A stretch of DNA of 60,172 bases from positions 1 to 60,172 of the forward strand of contig JAJFLV010000021.1 of NCBI GenBank assembly GCA_021772535.1, given 5' to 3'. The DNA is from Opitutales bacterium. GTDB taxonomy: Bacteria > Verrucomicrobiota > Verrucomicrobiia > Opitutales > UBA2987. The first letter of the stretch is position 1. The number at the start of each line of letters is the position of its first letter. The translations under genes and the position numbers were made by a program. Shown piece after piece: positions 38,791-49,348 of the stretch. A model generated the notes under the pieces. That model saw nothing but the letters and a program-made list of their open reading frames with translations, had not been told where the DNA came from and ran no database searches.

Positions 38791-40107
38791 TTAATCGGAT
38801 TTTTCCTTCATGATGGATTGTTTCACCAGCCAATCGAGGGTTTTGTCAGTTAATACGGATCGTTGCAAAGCCTGCAGGCGAGCCGGATCTTTTTCGATTT
38901 CCTTGACATACTCCTTGGGCTCGGTGCGAGTGGCCATTGCCTGTGACAGGATGGCCTTTTGCATGTCCTCTTGTTCTATCGAAATTTTCTCCTCGGCGGC
39001 AATACGCGAAAGCAGAATATCCGTTTTCACGCGCCGGGCGGCGGTACGACGAGAGTTATCGTAGATTTCCTCCTTATGTTTTTCAAATTCGCTCTCCGGC
39101 ACTCCGCGATCCATATTTTGCCTCATGATTTGCGACATGGCCTGATTAGTCTCCTGCTCAAGAGCGCTTTCCGGCAGCGGAAACTCAACCCGTGCGTGAA
39201 TTTCCTCAATAATTTGCTGACGCTGGGCCTGTCGGTTGCCGTATTTTTTCCGATTCTGCAAATCCTCAAAAACCTGATCTTTAAGTACCTCGAGGCTTTC
39301 TATTTTCAGACTTTCCAGAAACTTTTTATCCAGTTCCGGCAGTATGCGGGTACGCACTTCGTGAACTTCAAAGCGGTAGAGAGCTTTCTTTCCTGACAAT
39401 TCAGGCACCTTGAAATCCCCAGGAAAATCCATTTCAGCCTCCTTTTTCTCCCCAGCGCTCATTCCCACCAGGCTTTCAACGACCACGGGAACCCCCATTT
39501 CCTGCTCGGTCGCGCCGGCTTCCTCCCAAGTATTCTCCTGTTTCCCCCAAATGGGTTTGTCGGGGATTATTTCGGCAATCGGGGCGCCATCGATCTCTCC
39601 TTCGTAGGATACCTTGACAAAATCCCCCTTGGCCGCCGCTCGATCGACTATCTCGAACTGGGAACGCTGCTTACGAATCTCCTCAATGGCAGTCTCGATC
39701 TCCTCATCGGAGACATCTTCTGATTCGATCACAGTGGGTATCCCTTTATACTCAGGAAGATTGAATTCGGGATTGATATCGACGGTAAAGGTAACCTGGC
39801 CTTCCTGGCCGGCATCAAATTCCCCGCCATCCATATCAATGAGGCCATAGATATCCATATCCGCTTCCTTGGCAGCCACTTCATAAGCGCCGGCGATTAA
39901 TTTTCGCTTCAACTCTGCCCCCAATTCCTTCGCATATCGAGACCGAATAACCTGCGGAGGAGCTTTGCCGGGGCGAAATCCCGGAAGTCTTGCCTGCTTG
40001 ATCAATTCTTTAAGGATAGAGTTTTCTTCCTTTAAGATCTCCTCCGGGGAGACGGAGACGATAAGTTTTTTGCGGGTCTCATTGACCTCTTCGATTGTAA
40101 CATTCAC
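38791..40107 (-). CDS. tig: Trigger factor
   Basis: N-terminal ribosome-binding motif GFRPGKAPPQVIRSRY; PPIase-like middle domain; upstream of clpP-clpX. Confidence 0.95.
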   Translation of the reverse strand: MNVTIEEVNETRKKLIVSVSPEEILKEENSILKELIKQARLPGFRPGKAPPQVIRSRYAKELGAELKRKLIAGAYEVAAKEADMDIYGLIDMDGGEFDAGQEGQVTFTVDINPEFNLPEYKGIPTVIESEDVSDEEIETAIEEIRKQRSQFEIVDRAAAKGDFVKVSYEGEIDGAPIAEIIPDKPIWGKQENTWEEAGATEQEMGVPVVVESLVGMSAGEKKEAEMDFPGDFKVPELSGKKALYRFEVHEVRTRILPELDKKFLESLKIESLEVLKDQVFEDLQNRKKYGNRQAQRQQIIEEIHARVEFPLPESALEQETNQAMSQIMRQNMDRGVPESEFEKHKEEIYDNSRRTAARRVKTDILLSRIAAEEKISIEQEDMQKAILSQAMATRTEPKEYVKEIEKDPARLQALQRSVLTDKTLDWLVKQSIMKEKSD

Positions 40108-40176
40108 CTTGGATGCCTGCTGTTGCGCTTGTGGAAATGAAAAAAAGGGGCAATAAACACAAAAGCCAACAAGTGG

Positions 40177-42354
40177 TCAATGTCTGAATTTGGCGGATTT
40201 CCACAACGAAAACGGTTCGTAGGAAAAGCGCACCTCATTTAAGCCGGGCTCGACCGCAACCGCTTTAAACGTTCCGAATAATTTGGAGATGGGAACCTCC
40301 ATCCCGTTGACATAGGCCTTCCAGTCAGGATCCCAATTATCAATAAAGCTGACATAGACCGACTGATTACTTTGAAGGTTGAATTTGAGGATATCTCCAT
40401 CGTAGTGAAGCGGTTCGATTTTGAGACCTTCCGAGGATTCCACATGTTCGGAATCAGCCAGGAAATCCTTCATCGTGGGATGATCCAGCCGCTCGGAGAC
40501 AAAAAGGAGCTTAGGGCTCGAGATACCCATCAACTTGTTGAAATAGGGCTCTAATTCCGCATTTTTGACCTCACTGAAATCATCGAAAACCCTGCCGTAA
40601 AACTCCAGGTAATCGCTAAAATACCATGTATCGATAACGCCGACATTGAAATGCGGAAACTTCAAGGTGTAATAACTGCGAATCCGTGGAATGTAAAAAG
40701 CGGCCGGAATGAATTTGGCAAAATGAGGAGTTGATTTCCTGCTACTGTAAACATTGGAGTAAATCCACTGTTTCGCCCCACCGGTAAAGGACAATTCCAC
40801 AAAAACTGCCACCGCCAAAAGACAAACTAGAGCAGAAGGAGCTAATCGGGAAGTGAAAAGCCCTGGCCTTTTTCCGGACAAAAACACAATTCCTGCCAGC
40901 AGAAGGCAGGCTGCCAGGTTCATGGCCAGAAATCGCCACTCCGTTCCTTTCAGGTGGTCAAACATCTTAATCCAGTAAGGATCGAATTTTTCATTATTGT
41001 AGAGCAACAACTGAATACTTCCGAAAAAAACGGCCGATTCAAAGAGAACTTTCAATAGGCGAAGGCGAATCCTGCCTTGGCCATTGCGACCGCTTTGCCG
41101 GGAGAAAACTAATCTCTCAAAATAAAGAAATGCCCTGCCCATTGCGAGAGCCAGCAATGGAACGAGAATGATGTTTAAACGGCCCCAGACTCGTAAACTG
41201 TCAAAACCGGGAAACCAATTATAAAGCAAATCAAAGAGGTAGGAAATTCTTCCATAGGTAATATAGGAAATTACCGAAAACCAGGCCAATCCAATAACGA
41301 CAAAAAGCCAATCAGACCGCATTCTTTTTCGATTCAGAAATATCGACACCCCGAATATGACGAGCAAAAAGAACCCCGTAAAACCGAAATAATACCAGCC
41401 ATCGGCTTGGGCCGAGGGGGGGAATATCAATGCCCCCAGGGTGTCCATACCGTCAAAATGAAAAGCGGTTGCAAATCCATAGTTTTTCCCTCCCCGGCTG
41501 GTCGTTCGTTCAAAAAGTTGAAACATTTTCGTGTAGTAGGGAAGGCAGAGGAGTGAAGCGACCGCCGCCGGCAGGAAACACGTAGTCAGAAATCGTAAAT
41601 TGGAAACCGGTGGTGGTTTTGTGCTGAAGTGGAGCGCATCCCGTGTCTTCCCAAAGAGCAGCAAGACAACATAGGGAGGAATGAGAAAAAGACAGTAGTA
41701 ACTGTAGTAGGGATATCCGGCGGTCAGTTGCATTATACAGGCGGCAAATAGAATCAGTCCGGTTTCACGGCTATTTTTGGCTTCCCGGGCGCGAGCAATT
41801 CCATACAGAATCCAGGGAATCCAGGCCGCTGCATGAATAGCGTTGGGAAACCGCAGGATATCCCCAATTTTAAAGCTGATAGAAAATACCAAGGCAGCAA
41901 AAAGAGCCCCTCGACGAGAGGGTAGAATCCGCCCCAGCCAAAAATAGAGCCCCAAACCGAAAAGAGCAGCGCCGAACACGGAAAATATTTGATGATCGAA
42001 TACAGAATACCCTCCGAATATCTTGTAAATGAGGATCAGGGGAACATTCAACGGATAAAAAACCTGGTTAAATGGATTGGAGTAGAAGGGAAAGCCAGCT
42101 CCCTCTCCCGGCGACCAAAGCGGAAAGTGACCCTGGGCCATCAATTCCAGAAAGTAGGCTTTGTGAACATAATAGAGAACGTAAAAATCGTTGTCGATGG
42201 CAACCGGACTATTGGGCGAGAGAAAGGATCGAAAAAACAGAAACGGCCAAAGAAAAACCAGCGCCCCGCAACCGAAACCCAAGAGTCGGACAGTTGAAAT
42301 CCGTTGGCCGAAGGAAGCCTGTAGTCGCTCAAATACCCTAGGAAACGGCTTCAT
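40177..42354 (-). CDS. YfhO-family polytopic membrane protein
   Basis: Many TM segments; C-term VSFIDNWDPDWKAYVNGMEVPISKLFGTFKAVAVEPGLNEVRFSYEP. Confidence 0.75.
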   Translation of the reverse strand: MKPFPRVFERLQASFGQRISTVRLLGFGCGALVFLWPFLFFRSFLSPNSPVAIDNDFYVLYYVHKAYFLELMAQGHFPLWSPGEGAGFPFYSNPFNQVFYPLNVPLILIYKIFGGYSVFDHQIFSVFGAALFGLGLYFWLGRILPSRRGALFAALVFSISFKIGDILRFPNAIHAAAWIPWILYGIARAREAKNSRETGLILFAACIMQLTAGYPYYSYYCLFLIPPYVVLLLFGKTRDALHFSTKPPPVSNLRFLTTCFLPAAVASLLCLPYYTKMFQLFERTTSRGGKNYGFATAFHFDGMDTLGALIFPPSAQADGWYYFGFTGFFLLVIFGVSIFLNRKRMRSDWLFVVIGLAWFSVISYITYGRISYLFDLLYNWFPGFDSLRVWGRLNIILVPLLALAMGRAFLYFERLVFSRQSGRNGQGRIRLRLLKVLFESAVFFGSIQLLLYNNEKFDPYWIKMFDHLKGTEWRFLAMNLAACLLLAGIVFLSGKRPGLFTSRLAPSALVCLLAVAVFVELSFTGGAKQWIYSNVYSSRKSTPHFAKFIPAAFYIPRIRSYYTLKFPHFNVGVIDTWYFSDYLEFYGRVFDDFSEVKNAELEPYFNKLMGISSPKLLFVSERLDHPTMKDFLADSEHVESSEGLKIEPLHYDGDILKFNLQSNQSVYVSFIDNWDPDWKAYVNGMEVPISKLFGTFKAVAVEPGLNEVRFSYEPFSLWKSAKFRH

Positions 42355-43867
42355 TTTTTCCTTCGGTGTTTTGCAAAATTCGTCTTTGTGAAGACTCCCG
42401 GGTAACCTTCAGCAAATCGTTAACGGTGGGTAAAGCTTTGGCCCGAACGAATATCTGGTAGGAGAACATTCCCCTGCTCAGCTTTATAAATAAATGGTTC
42501 AGGGCGAGCAGGCTCCGGCTCAGGATATTATTCCCCAGGGCCTTTGGAAAGGGGGCCGGAATTCCTCGCAAATCGACAATTTCATAACCGCTTTGCCGAA
42601 GCAGGTCTTTCAAGGAACTTTGAGTCAAAAGACGACGGTGAGTAAGGTCCAGAATGCCTGATTTGCCGTATTGAAACTCTCCCAGAAGGAGGCGGAACCG
42701 GATAATAAAAAATGCTACGTTGGGAACCGTGATAATGATTGTGGTTTTCCCCTTGTTAGGAATGGCTTCACGAAGGCGATCAAGAAAATTTTCGGGGCTC
42801 GAGAGGTGCTCTATGATATCCAGCAATAAAATATAATCTTCCTCCTCCACCGGAAGATCGAGAGATTCGCAATCGAGATCTCCGGGAGTGAATTTATCGA
42901 CGTTTGCAAGGTCTTCAAGTTGATGCCGGTCAACACCGTGTACATAGCACTCCTTTTTTTTAAGTTCCCGGGCCAAAAGTCCTTGTCCGCAGCCCAGATC
43001 AAGAATTCGGGAACCGTTGGGGATCGCCTCGATAACCAGAGTGTGGGAGGAGACATAACCCAACTTGAGGTCGTAGGCTTCCTGTGGCCCAAGCACGTCG
43101 AAGACCTTGCGATAGCGAATGCCCATCCCATGCAATCGGCTGGCGATGGTCGTCAGGACCACATCGCGAGCATATTTCAAGCCGTTGACGTAGCAAATTT
43201 CATCACCGTAATAGGTGGGTATGGGAATTTCCCTGATGACAAATTTTTTCAAAAGGAACTGGATGATGATTTCGGAATCGAAATGGAAATCGTTGGTATT
43301 GCTTTGAAACGGAACCTGGGCCAAGGCTTTGACCGAATAGATCCGGTATCCGGAATGAAATTCACTGAGATTAGACCCCAACAGCCAGTTTTGCACCTTG
43401 GTCAATATCCGGTTTCCGACAAGTTTGTAAAGCGGCATCCCCCCCTTGAGTGCATTACCGGGTTTTGACATTCGGCTGCCGAAAACGGCATCGCATTGCC
43501 CCTCGAGAACCGGCACGGACAATTCCTCCAGCATTTCCGGGGCGTATTGACCATCGCCGTGAAGAAGGGCCACCGCATCGAAATCGTGGTCGATGGCATA
43601 TTGATACCCCAGTTTCTGGTTGCCGCCATAACCTTGGTTGACTGGATTGTAAAGGACTTCGATGTCCAGACCGGGATTATGGTCTTTAAATGCCAGGCCC
43701 TGGGCAAAAGTGTGGTCCTTGGAGGAATCGTCGATGATAAGAATACGGTAATTGTATTTTTTTAGGCTTTCGGGGATGCGGCGCAAAGTGTTCGTCAGAG
43801 TGCTTTCAGCGTTGTAAGCCACGATAAAAACCAGGAGGGATTTGCCCAATCCATTTTCAGATGTCAT
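42338..43867 (-). CDS. Bifunctional GT2 glycosyltransferase / SAM-dependent methyltransferase
   Basis: N-term VFIVAYNAESTLTNTLRRIPESL...ILIIDDSSKDHT...LLHGDGQYAPEML; C-term ILDLGCGQGLLARELKKKECYVHGVDRHQLE...LLLDIIEHLSSPENFLD. Confidence 0.88.
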   Translation of the reverse strand: MTSENGLGKSLLVFIVAYNAESTLTNTLRRIPESLKKYNYRILIIDDSSKDHTFAQGLAFKDHNPGLDIEVLYNPVNQGYGGNQKLGYQYAIDHDFDAVALLHGDGQYAPEMLEELSVPVLEGQCDAVFGSRMSKPGNALKGGMPLYKLVGNRILTKVQNWLLGSNLSEFHSGYRIYSVKALAQVPFQSNTNDFHFDSEIIIQFLLKKFVIREIPIPTYYGDEICYVNGLKYARDVVLTTIASRLHGMGIRYRKVFDVLGPQEAYDLKLGYVSSHTLVIEAIPNGSRILDLGCGQGLLARELKKKECYVHGVDRHQLEDLANVDKFTPGDLDCESLDLPVEEEDYILLLDIIEHLSSPENFLDRLREAIPNKGKTTIIITVPNVAFFIIRFRLLLGEFQYGKSGILDLTHRRLLTQSSLKDLLRQSGYEIVDLRGIPAPFPKALGNNILSRSLLALNHLFIKLSRGMFSYQIFVRAKALPTVNDLLKVTRESSQRRILQNTEGKNEAVS

Positions 43868-43892
43868 AACTGTATGGATTTACTAAAACGGG

Positions 43893-46118
43893 TTACCGTT
43901 TTTCGATTTCACCCTCGTATTTGAGTATAAGAGTGCAGTCGCCCGGCAGTATGAGCTCAAGGGAATAGGGTTGACCATGGAATGGGATGTTATCGGTCTG
44001 CAAACCACCCAGGTTGCCCGCCCCTTGTCCGCCATAAACCTCTGCATCCGAATTGATGACTTCCCTCCAGAAACCTGCCCAGGGCACACCGACTCGATAA
44101 GGCGCTCGCTCCACGGGAGTGAAGTGGCCAATAACGGCCAGGGTATCTTCCGGTTTTTCATTCCGGCGCACAAACGAAATTACCGAACTTTCAGCATCGT
44201 CGTATGAAATCCATTCAAAACCGTCGGGATCGTTGTCAGTCTCATAAAGAACCGGTGAGGCTCGATAGAGGGTGTTCAAGTCGCGCACGATCAACTGCAC
44301 TCCTTCATGGTCCTTAAATTGAAGCAGATGCCAATCGAGGCTATTGTCGTAATGCCACTCTCTGGACTGGCCGAAATCGCTGCCCATAAAAAGTATCTTT
44401 TTTCCCGGCCAGGCCCACATCAATGTGTAAAGAGCCCGCAGGTTACAGGCTTTCTCGGTCATGGATGAGGCTGCCATCTTCATAATCATGGAACCCTTCC
44501 CGTGGACCACCTCGTCATGGGAAAAAACCTGCACAAAATTTTCGCTGAATTGGTAAACCATCCCGAAAGTGAGGTTATGCTGGTGCCATTTTCGATGAAT
44601 CGGGTCTTTTGAAAAATATTCGCAAGTGTCGTTCATCCAACCCATATTCCACTTAAAATCGAATCCCAACCCCTCCTCCGAGGCTGGCCGGGTCACTCCG
44701 GGCCAGGAGGTGGATTCCTCCGCAATCATAAGAACACCAGGGTAATATTGATGTACCAATTCGTTGGTTTTCCGTAAAAACCGAACCGCTTCAATATTTT
44801 CCCGGCCCCCGTATTGGTTGGGGATCCACTCCCCTTCCTCCCGGGAATAATCGAGATAAAGCATGGATGCGACGGCATCGACCCGCAGACCGTCAATATG
44901 GTAGCGGTCCAACCAGGACAGGGCGCTGGCAGTAAGGAATCCGCGCACTTCGTGGCGACCATAATTAAAGACCAGGGTGCCCCATTCGCGGTGAAGACCC
45001 TGCCGGGGGTCGGCATGCTCGAAAAGCTGCGTGCCGTCAAATTCGGCCAACGCGAAATGGTCCACCGGAAAATGCCCCGGCACCCAATCGACAATGATAC
45101 CGATCCCGTTGCGGTGTAAAGCATTCACTAGGTAAATAAAGTCATCCGGATCGCCGAAACGATGGGTGGGAGCAAAAAATCCGGTTACCTGATAACCCCA
45201 GGAACCATCGAAAGGATGCTCCGAAAGAGGCAAAAACTCGACATGGGTATAGCCCATGTCCTTAAGATAATCTACCAGATCCGAAGCCATTTCCCTGTAG
45301 CTGAAAGGCCGGTTGCCGTCCTCTACAACCCGTTTCCATGACCCGGGATGAATTTCGTAAATGCTGATTGGCATCTTTTTCCAGTCGGTTCGGGCGCGGG
45401 CCTCGATCCACCCTGCGTCATTCCAGCAATCGGTTTTAACCTCGTGAATAATGGAGGCATTATGCGGAGGCGCCTCGAAATAAATGCCGAACGGATCCAC
45501 CTTGAGACGAACAAACCCATCGGTGCCTAAAATCTCGAATTTATATTTCTGCCCCGCCACCAGACCGGGGATGAAGATTTCCCAAATACCGCTCGTTCCC
45601 AAGGGACGCATGGGATGGTAGCGCCCATCCCAATTGTTAAAATTACCGACAACAGAAAGCCTTTTGGCATTGGGAGCCCAAACAGCAAAGGACACCCCCT
45701 TTACACCCTCAATCTCCCTCGGATGGGCGCCTAGTTTTTTATATATCCGGTGCTCATTGCCCTCGTTGAACAAATAGGTGTCCTGCTCGCTCAAACTTGG
45801 CAAAAAACTGTAGGGATCGTAAAACTGCCGGATTTCGCTGTTGCCCCGTTCGATTCGCAAGCGATAGCGGAAAACCTGGTTTCGATTGCCGATCAGTCCC
45901 TCAAAAAACCCTTCGGGTGAAATTTTTTCCAGACGGTATCGTTTCTCCGGGACGCTTTCATAATCGATCACCTCGCAACTTGCCGCATCGAGAATCAATG
46001 CCCGCACAATGAGCCTTTTCTTCCCCTTGTGGGTACACGGATGCATCCCCAGAAGACTGTGGGGATGCCCGTGCTGGGCTTTCAAAAGAGCCTCAAGTTC
46101 GGCCGGATCGATTATCAC
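43893..46118 (-). CDS. glgB: 1,4-alpha-glucan branching enzyme
   Basis: SVVGNFNNWDGRYHPMRPLG, HVEFLPLSEHPFDGSWGYQVTGFFAPTHRFG, DGLRVDAVASMLYLDYSREEGEWIPNQYGGREN, FSHDEVVHGKGS. Confidence 0.97.
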   Translation of the reverse strand: MIIDPAELEALLKAQHGHPHSLLGMHPCTHKGKKRLIVRALILDAASCEVIDYESVPEKRYRLEKISPEGFFEGLIGNRNQVFRYRLRIERGNSEIRQFYDPYSFLPSLSEQDTYLFNEGNEHRIYKKLGAHPREIEGVKGVSFAVWAPNAKRLSVVGNFNNWDGRYHPMRPLGTSGIWEIFIPGLVAGQKYKFEILGTDGFVRLKVDPFGIYFEAPPHNASIIHEVKTDCWNDAGWIEARARTDWKKMPISIYEIHPGSWKRVVEDGNRPFSYREMASDLVDYLKDMGYTHVEFLPLSEHPFDGSWGYQVTGFFAPTHRFGDPDDFIYLVNALHRNGIGIIVDWVPGHFPVDHFALAEFDGTQLFEHADPRQGLHREWGTLVFNYGRHEVRGFLTASALSWLDRYHIDGLRVDAVASMLYLDYSREEGEWIPNQYGGRENIEAVRFLRKTNELVHQYYPGVLMIAEESTSWPGVTRPASEEGLGFDFKWNMGWMNDTCEYFSKDPIHRKWHQHNLTFGMVYQFSENFVQVFSHDEVVHGKGSMIMKMAASSMTEKACNLRALYTLMWAWPGKKILFMGSDFGQSREWHYDNSLDWHLLQFKDHEGVQLIVRDLNTLYRASPVLYETDNDPDGFEWISYDDAESSVISFVRRNEKPEDTLAVIGHFTPVERAPYRVGVPWAGFWREVINSDAEVYGGQGAGNLGGLQTDNIPFHGQPYSLELILPGDCTLILKYEGEIEKR

Positions 46119-46237
46119 TTAGCTGCTTGCTATTTAATTGCTTCAGTTATTAAAAGCGCCCTTATTAACCAGAAATGTCGCTCTCTGCCAAGCTGGAATA
46201 GTTTCGGATGTCCCTGTCGGCAGAGTCATCCGGTAAT

Positions 46238-46579
46238 TCAACTCCTGCGGATACGCTGTATTATATCTGGAATAATAAAACAGAATTTCAAGAAACACAA
46301 AATCCAGATACCCCAGGAAAGGTAAACCAGGTACCTTGGGGCAAGATTCATTCCGCCAAGTAAAATCATTGAAATTGCCATGGCCTGCCCGGTCAGACTC
46401 ATTGCCAATTCCATCACCCATCTGGGAATGCGGCGGGACAGGGCGCCTTCAGCCTTAAAGTCCCGGAGAAAGTAGGAAAAAAGAAATACTACACCCGAAA
46501 ATACCCCGAGGATAATCAGAAACGCGGCCAGCTTATAATTCATGCTCGACATGGACAGTGACAATTTGAGCATGCCCAT
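46238..46579 (-). CDS. Hypothetical membrane protein
   Basis: 113-aa ORF with three likely TM segments. Confidence 0.5.
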   Translation of the reverse strand: MGMLKLSLSMSSMNYKLAAFLIILGVFSGVVFLFSYFLRDFKAEGALSRRIPRWVMELAMSLTGQAMAISMILLGGMNLAPRYLVYLSWGIWILCFLKFCFIIPDIIQRIRRS

Positions 46580-46711
46580 GAAGCTAGGTCAATCATGCCC
46601 ATTGGAGATTTTCGCAGCAATATCAAAAGGAAATTCATACAAAGGATTGATTTCCCTAACCTGTTAATATATTGTTGCTCAAAATTCTCATCTCCCCTAA
46701 GTAATTTTCCC

Positions 46712-47053
46712 GTGAAGATAATAAAAGAACAACAGGATGGTCTCAAAATCCTCATTCTGGACGGCAGGCTTGACGCAATAAATGTAGAAGTGGTGGAAAA
46801 GACGGTTAAAGAGGCGCAAGCTGAAAAAGGGAGCAAAGTCCTGCTGGATATAAGTAAAATGTCCTATATCAGTAGTATCGGGCTGCGTGTTTTCCTGATG
46901 TCGGCCAAAAAGGCGGAAGCGGATGGCGGTAGGTTCGCCCTTTGTTCACCCTCCAGCAATGTTCAGTTGACTTTAGAAATTGCCGGTTTTGTTAAAATCC
47001 TCAATATTTACAATTCGCGTTCGGAAGCAGTTGAATCTTTTTCCGGAAATTAG
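46712..47053 (+). CDS. STAS-domain anti-sigma factor antagonist
   Basis: GTG start; ILILDGRLDAINVEVVEKTVKEA...VLLDISKMSYISSIGLRVFLMSAKKAEADGGRFALCSPSSNV. Confidence 0.85.
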   Translation: MKIIKEQQDGLKILILDGRLDAINVEVVEKTVKEAQAEKGSKVLLDISKMSYISSIGLRVFLMSAKKAEADGGRFALCSPSSNVQLTLEIAGFVKILNIYNSRSEAVESFSGN

Positions 47054-47067
47054 ATTGAGCGATAGTT

Positions 47068-47502
47068 TCAGTCTTCCAATTTGGAAGACTTTGTCTTCAA
47101 TAGGTTTTTTTCAAGGATCAGGACATTGAATACCCCCTCCCGACGGTATTTGATCTGATCCATAAATTTTTTCAAGATATGAATTCCAAGCCCTCCGATG
47201 GAACGATCGGCCAGCGACGAATCCAATTCCCGCCGTGCGCTGTATTTCAGAGGATCGAAGGGAATGCCATCATCGCGCACTACAGCAACCAGGAAATCTT
47301 CGGCCTTGGTTAAATCCAGGTCTATGCCGTGCTCTCTCCTATCCTTATAGCCATAGGAAACTATATTGGTTAGGATTTCCTCCAGGCAAAGGTTGACGGC
47401 ATAGCGCACATCTTCGCCGATATCATTAGTTTCAAAAAAACATTCCAAATCCTCTCGCAACGAATCTAGCTCAGATAGTTTATTCTTGTAGCTTCGTTTC
47501 AT
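47068..47502 (-). CDS. RsbW-like ATP-binding anti-sigma factor/serine kinase
   Basis: VRYAVNLCLEEILTNIVSYGYKD...VRDDGIPFDPLKY...GLGIHILKKFMDQIKYRREG (HATPase N and G boxes). Confidence 0.88.
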   Translation of the reverse strand: MKRSYKNKLSELDSLREDLECFFETNDIGEDVRYAVNLCLEEILTNIVSYGYKDRREHGIDLDLTKAEDFLVAVVRDDGIPFDPLKYSARRELDSSLADRSIGGLGIHILKKFMDQIKYRREGVFNVLILEKNLLKTKSSKLED

Positions 47503-47545
47503 TGATCGATTATCCCCATCGATTGATCATAATTTACTTCTGGCG

Positions 47546-49348
47546 CTAGAAAAATCGAATTTCAAGCAAGGAAAAATCGTCATCAAAGTTGTTACGGCCT
47601 TGCACCTTTTGAGCAAATGGAACCATGGAGGCAACTTTGTTTCCGGCTTGAGAGTCAAGTATTGAGTTTGGGTTCGCCAATTCGTCCGCAAACTCGTCGA
47701 TAGTCATGAGACCCCTGCCATCGGCGTATTCCAATTCATAAACACCGTCGCTGAATAGATAAAGCCGGCTACCGGGCGCCACCCGGGTTACGGCCGATTC
47801 AAAAGTCATGCCGGAGATACCGCCCACTACCATGCCAGCGGTTTTCAGCATCTTGATAGGCCTTTCCTCCACAGATGGATTGCCCACAAGAATGGCAGGA
47901 GGATGTCCCCCGCTGGAATAGGCCATTTCCCTGCGCTCCCTGTCATAAACGCCATACCAAATAGTGAAATACATCTGGTTGTGCTTTTCCATCTCAAAGG
48001 CCTCGTTGAGGCCCTCGAGTACCGCCTTGGGGTCCGTGAAATTAATGCCGTCGAGAGACTGGGATCGCAAAACATTGATCGCCGAGACAGAGAGCAGCGC
48101 TGCGCCTACACCGTGCCCGCAGACGTCGATCAAGTAGGCCGCAAATCGATTTTCATCGATCCAGTGATAGCCAAAAGAATCTCCTCCAAGTTGAGTGGAG
48201 GGAATGAACACCCAATCCGTGGCCAAAACCGGAGTGTTGAGTTTCTCGGGTAAAAGTGAGATAACATATTTATTGGCCTCCTCGAGTTCCGTCTTGAGGG
48301 TATTCTGGCTGGCCAGGAGAGCTTGGTAGGCCTCGTCTCGCTCTTTCAGCATCACACGTTCGCGATCCCGCAGATTTTTTCTTTCAAGACATGCGCTGAT
48401 CCGGGCGTTCAGGAGGACTGGATTGAACGGTTTCATCAAATAATCCGCAGCCCCCATTTCAATACAACGCACCACACCATCGAGTTCGTCCAGGGCAGAA
48501 ATCATGAGTACCGGAATATGTCGCAGTTCTCTATCTGCTTTCATTTGTCTGAGGACCTCGAATCCATTCACTTCCGGCATAATCACGTCGAGTAATATGA
48601 GATCGAACCGCTCCATACGGACTTTCTCGAGGGCCTGAAGTCCATTAACTGCCGAGGTTACTTTATAACCCTTTTTTTCGAGCCGGCGGGAAAGCAAATT
48701 GCGATTCAAGGCATTATCATCGACAACGAGAATGGAATTTTTTTTACCGTTATCGCTATTGGTAAAAGGCGGACTGGAGGCGGGAATCTCAATAGGATTT
48801 ATCTTCGGATCGGGCTTAATATTGGAATTTTTCGTTTCTTCGGGACTACCGGCTTCCGTTATTGGGATTACACGATCAATGGAGGAAAGAAATTTTTTGG
48901 CTTTTTCATGGATAAGTTGCAGATCCTCGACGAGTTGTTTTCCCTCTTCCTCAGCATCTTCAAGTAGCATTTCACTATAACCCATAATGCCATTGATAGG
49001 GTTTCGCAGTTCGTGCCGAAGATGGGAGCCATAGTCGTTCCAGCCATCGCGTTCGATCAATATTCCGGCCTGGTCGGGATCAAGCAGGTTAAGAATATTT
49101 TGGAAAAGCAGATTGCTCGCGTTTTTAATGAGAATGATATCGGGAGTAAACTCTTTCAAATCGAGATCTTCCACTTTTTTCAGCAGTCGTTCGATAATCT
49201 CACCTATGACCCCTGCCGGCCCACGCAAATCGCTCTGCATTTGTTTTATCAATCCGGATTGAACCGAATCGAACTTAAACTCCGAATTCAGGGGCGTTGA
49301 GGCGGCGACCTGCTTGCCCGTTCTTTTTTCAGGGGTCAATTCGCTCAT
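47546..49348 (-). CDS. HisKA-like domain + receiver + SpoIIE/PP2C phosphatase protein
   Basis: SHLRHELRNPINGIMGYSEML; SILVVDDNALNRNLLSRRLEKKGYKV...LILLDVIMPEVNGFE; C-term CGHGVGAALLSVSA...LYLFSDGVYELEYADG. Confidence 0.9.
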   Translation of the reverse strand: MSELTPEKRTGKQVAASTPLNSEFKFDSVQSGLIKQMQSDLRGPAGVIGEIIERLLKKVEDLDLKEFTPDIILIKNASNLLFQNILNLLDPDQAGILIERDGWNDYGSHLRHELRNPINGIMGYSEMLLEDAEEEGKQLVEDLQLIHEKAKKFLSSIDRVIPITEAGSPEETKNSNIKPDPKINPIEIPASSPPFTNSDNGKKNSILVVDDNALNRNLLSRRLEKKGYKVTSAVNGLQALEKVRMERFDLILLDVIMPEVNGFEVLRQMKADRELRHIPVLMISALDELDGVVRCIEMGAADYLMKPFNPVLLNARISACLERKNLRDRERVMLKERDEAYQALLASQNTLKTELEEANKYVISLLPEKLNTPVLATDWVFIPSTQLGGDSFGYHWIDENRFAAYLIDVCGHGVGAALLSVSAINVLRSQSLDGINFTDPKAVLEGLNEAFEMEKHNQMYFTIWYGVYDRERREMAYSSGGHPPAILVGNPSVEERPIKMLKTAGMVVGGISGMTFESAVTRVAPGSRLYLFSDGVYELEYADGRGLMTIDEFADELANPNSILDSQAGNKVASMVPFAQKVQGRNNFDDDFSLLEIRFF

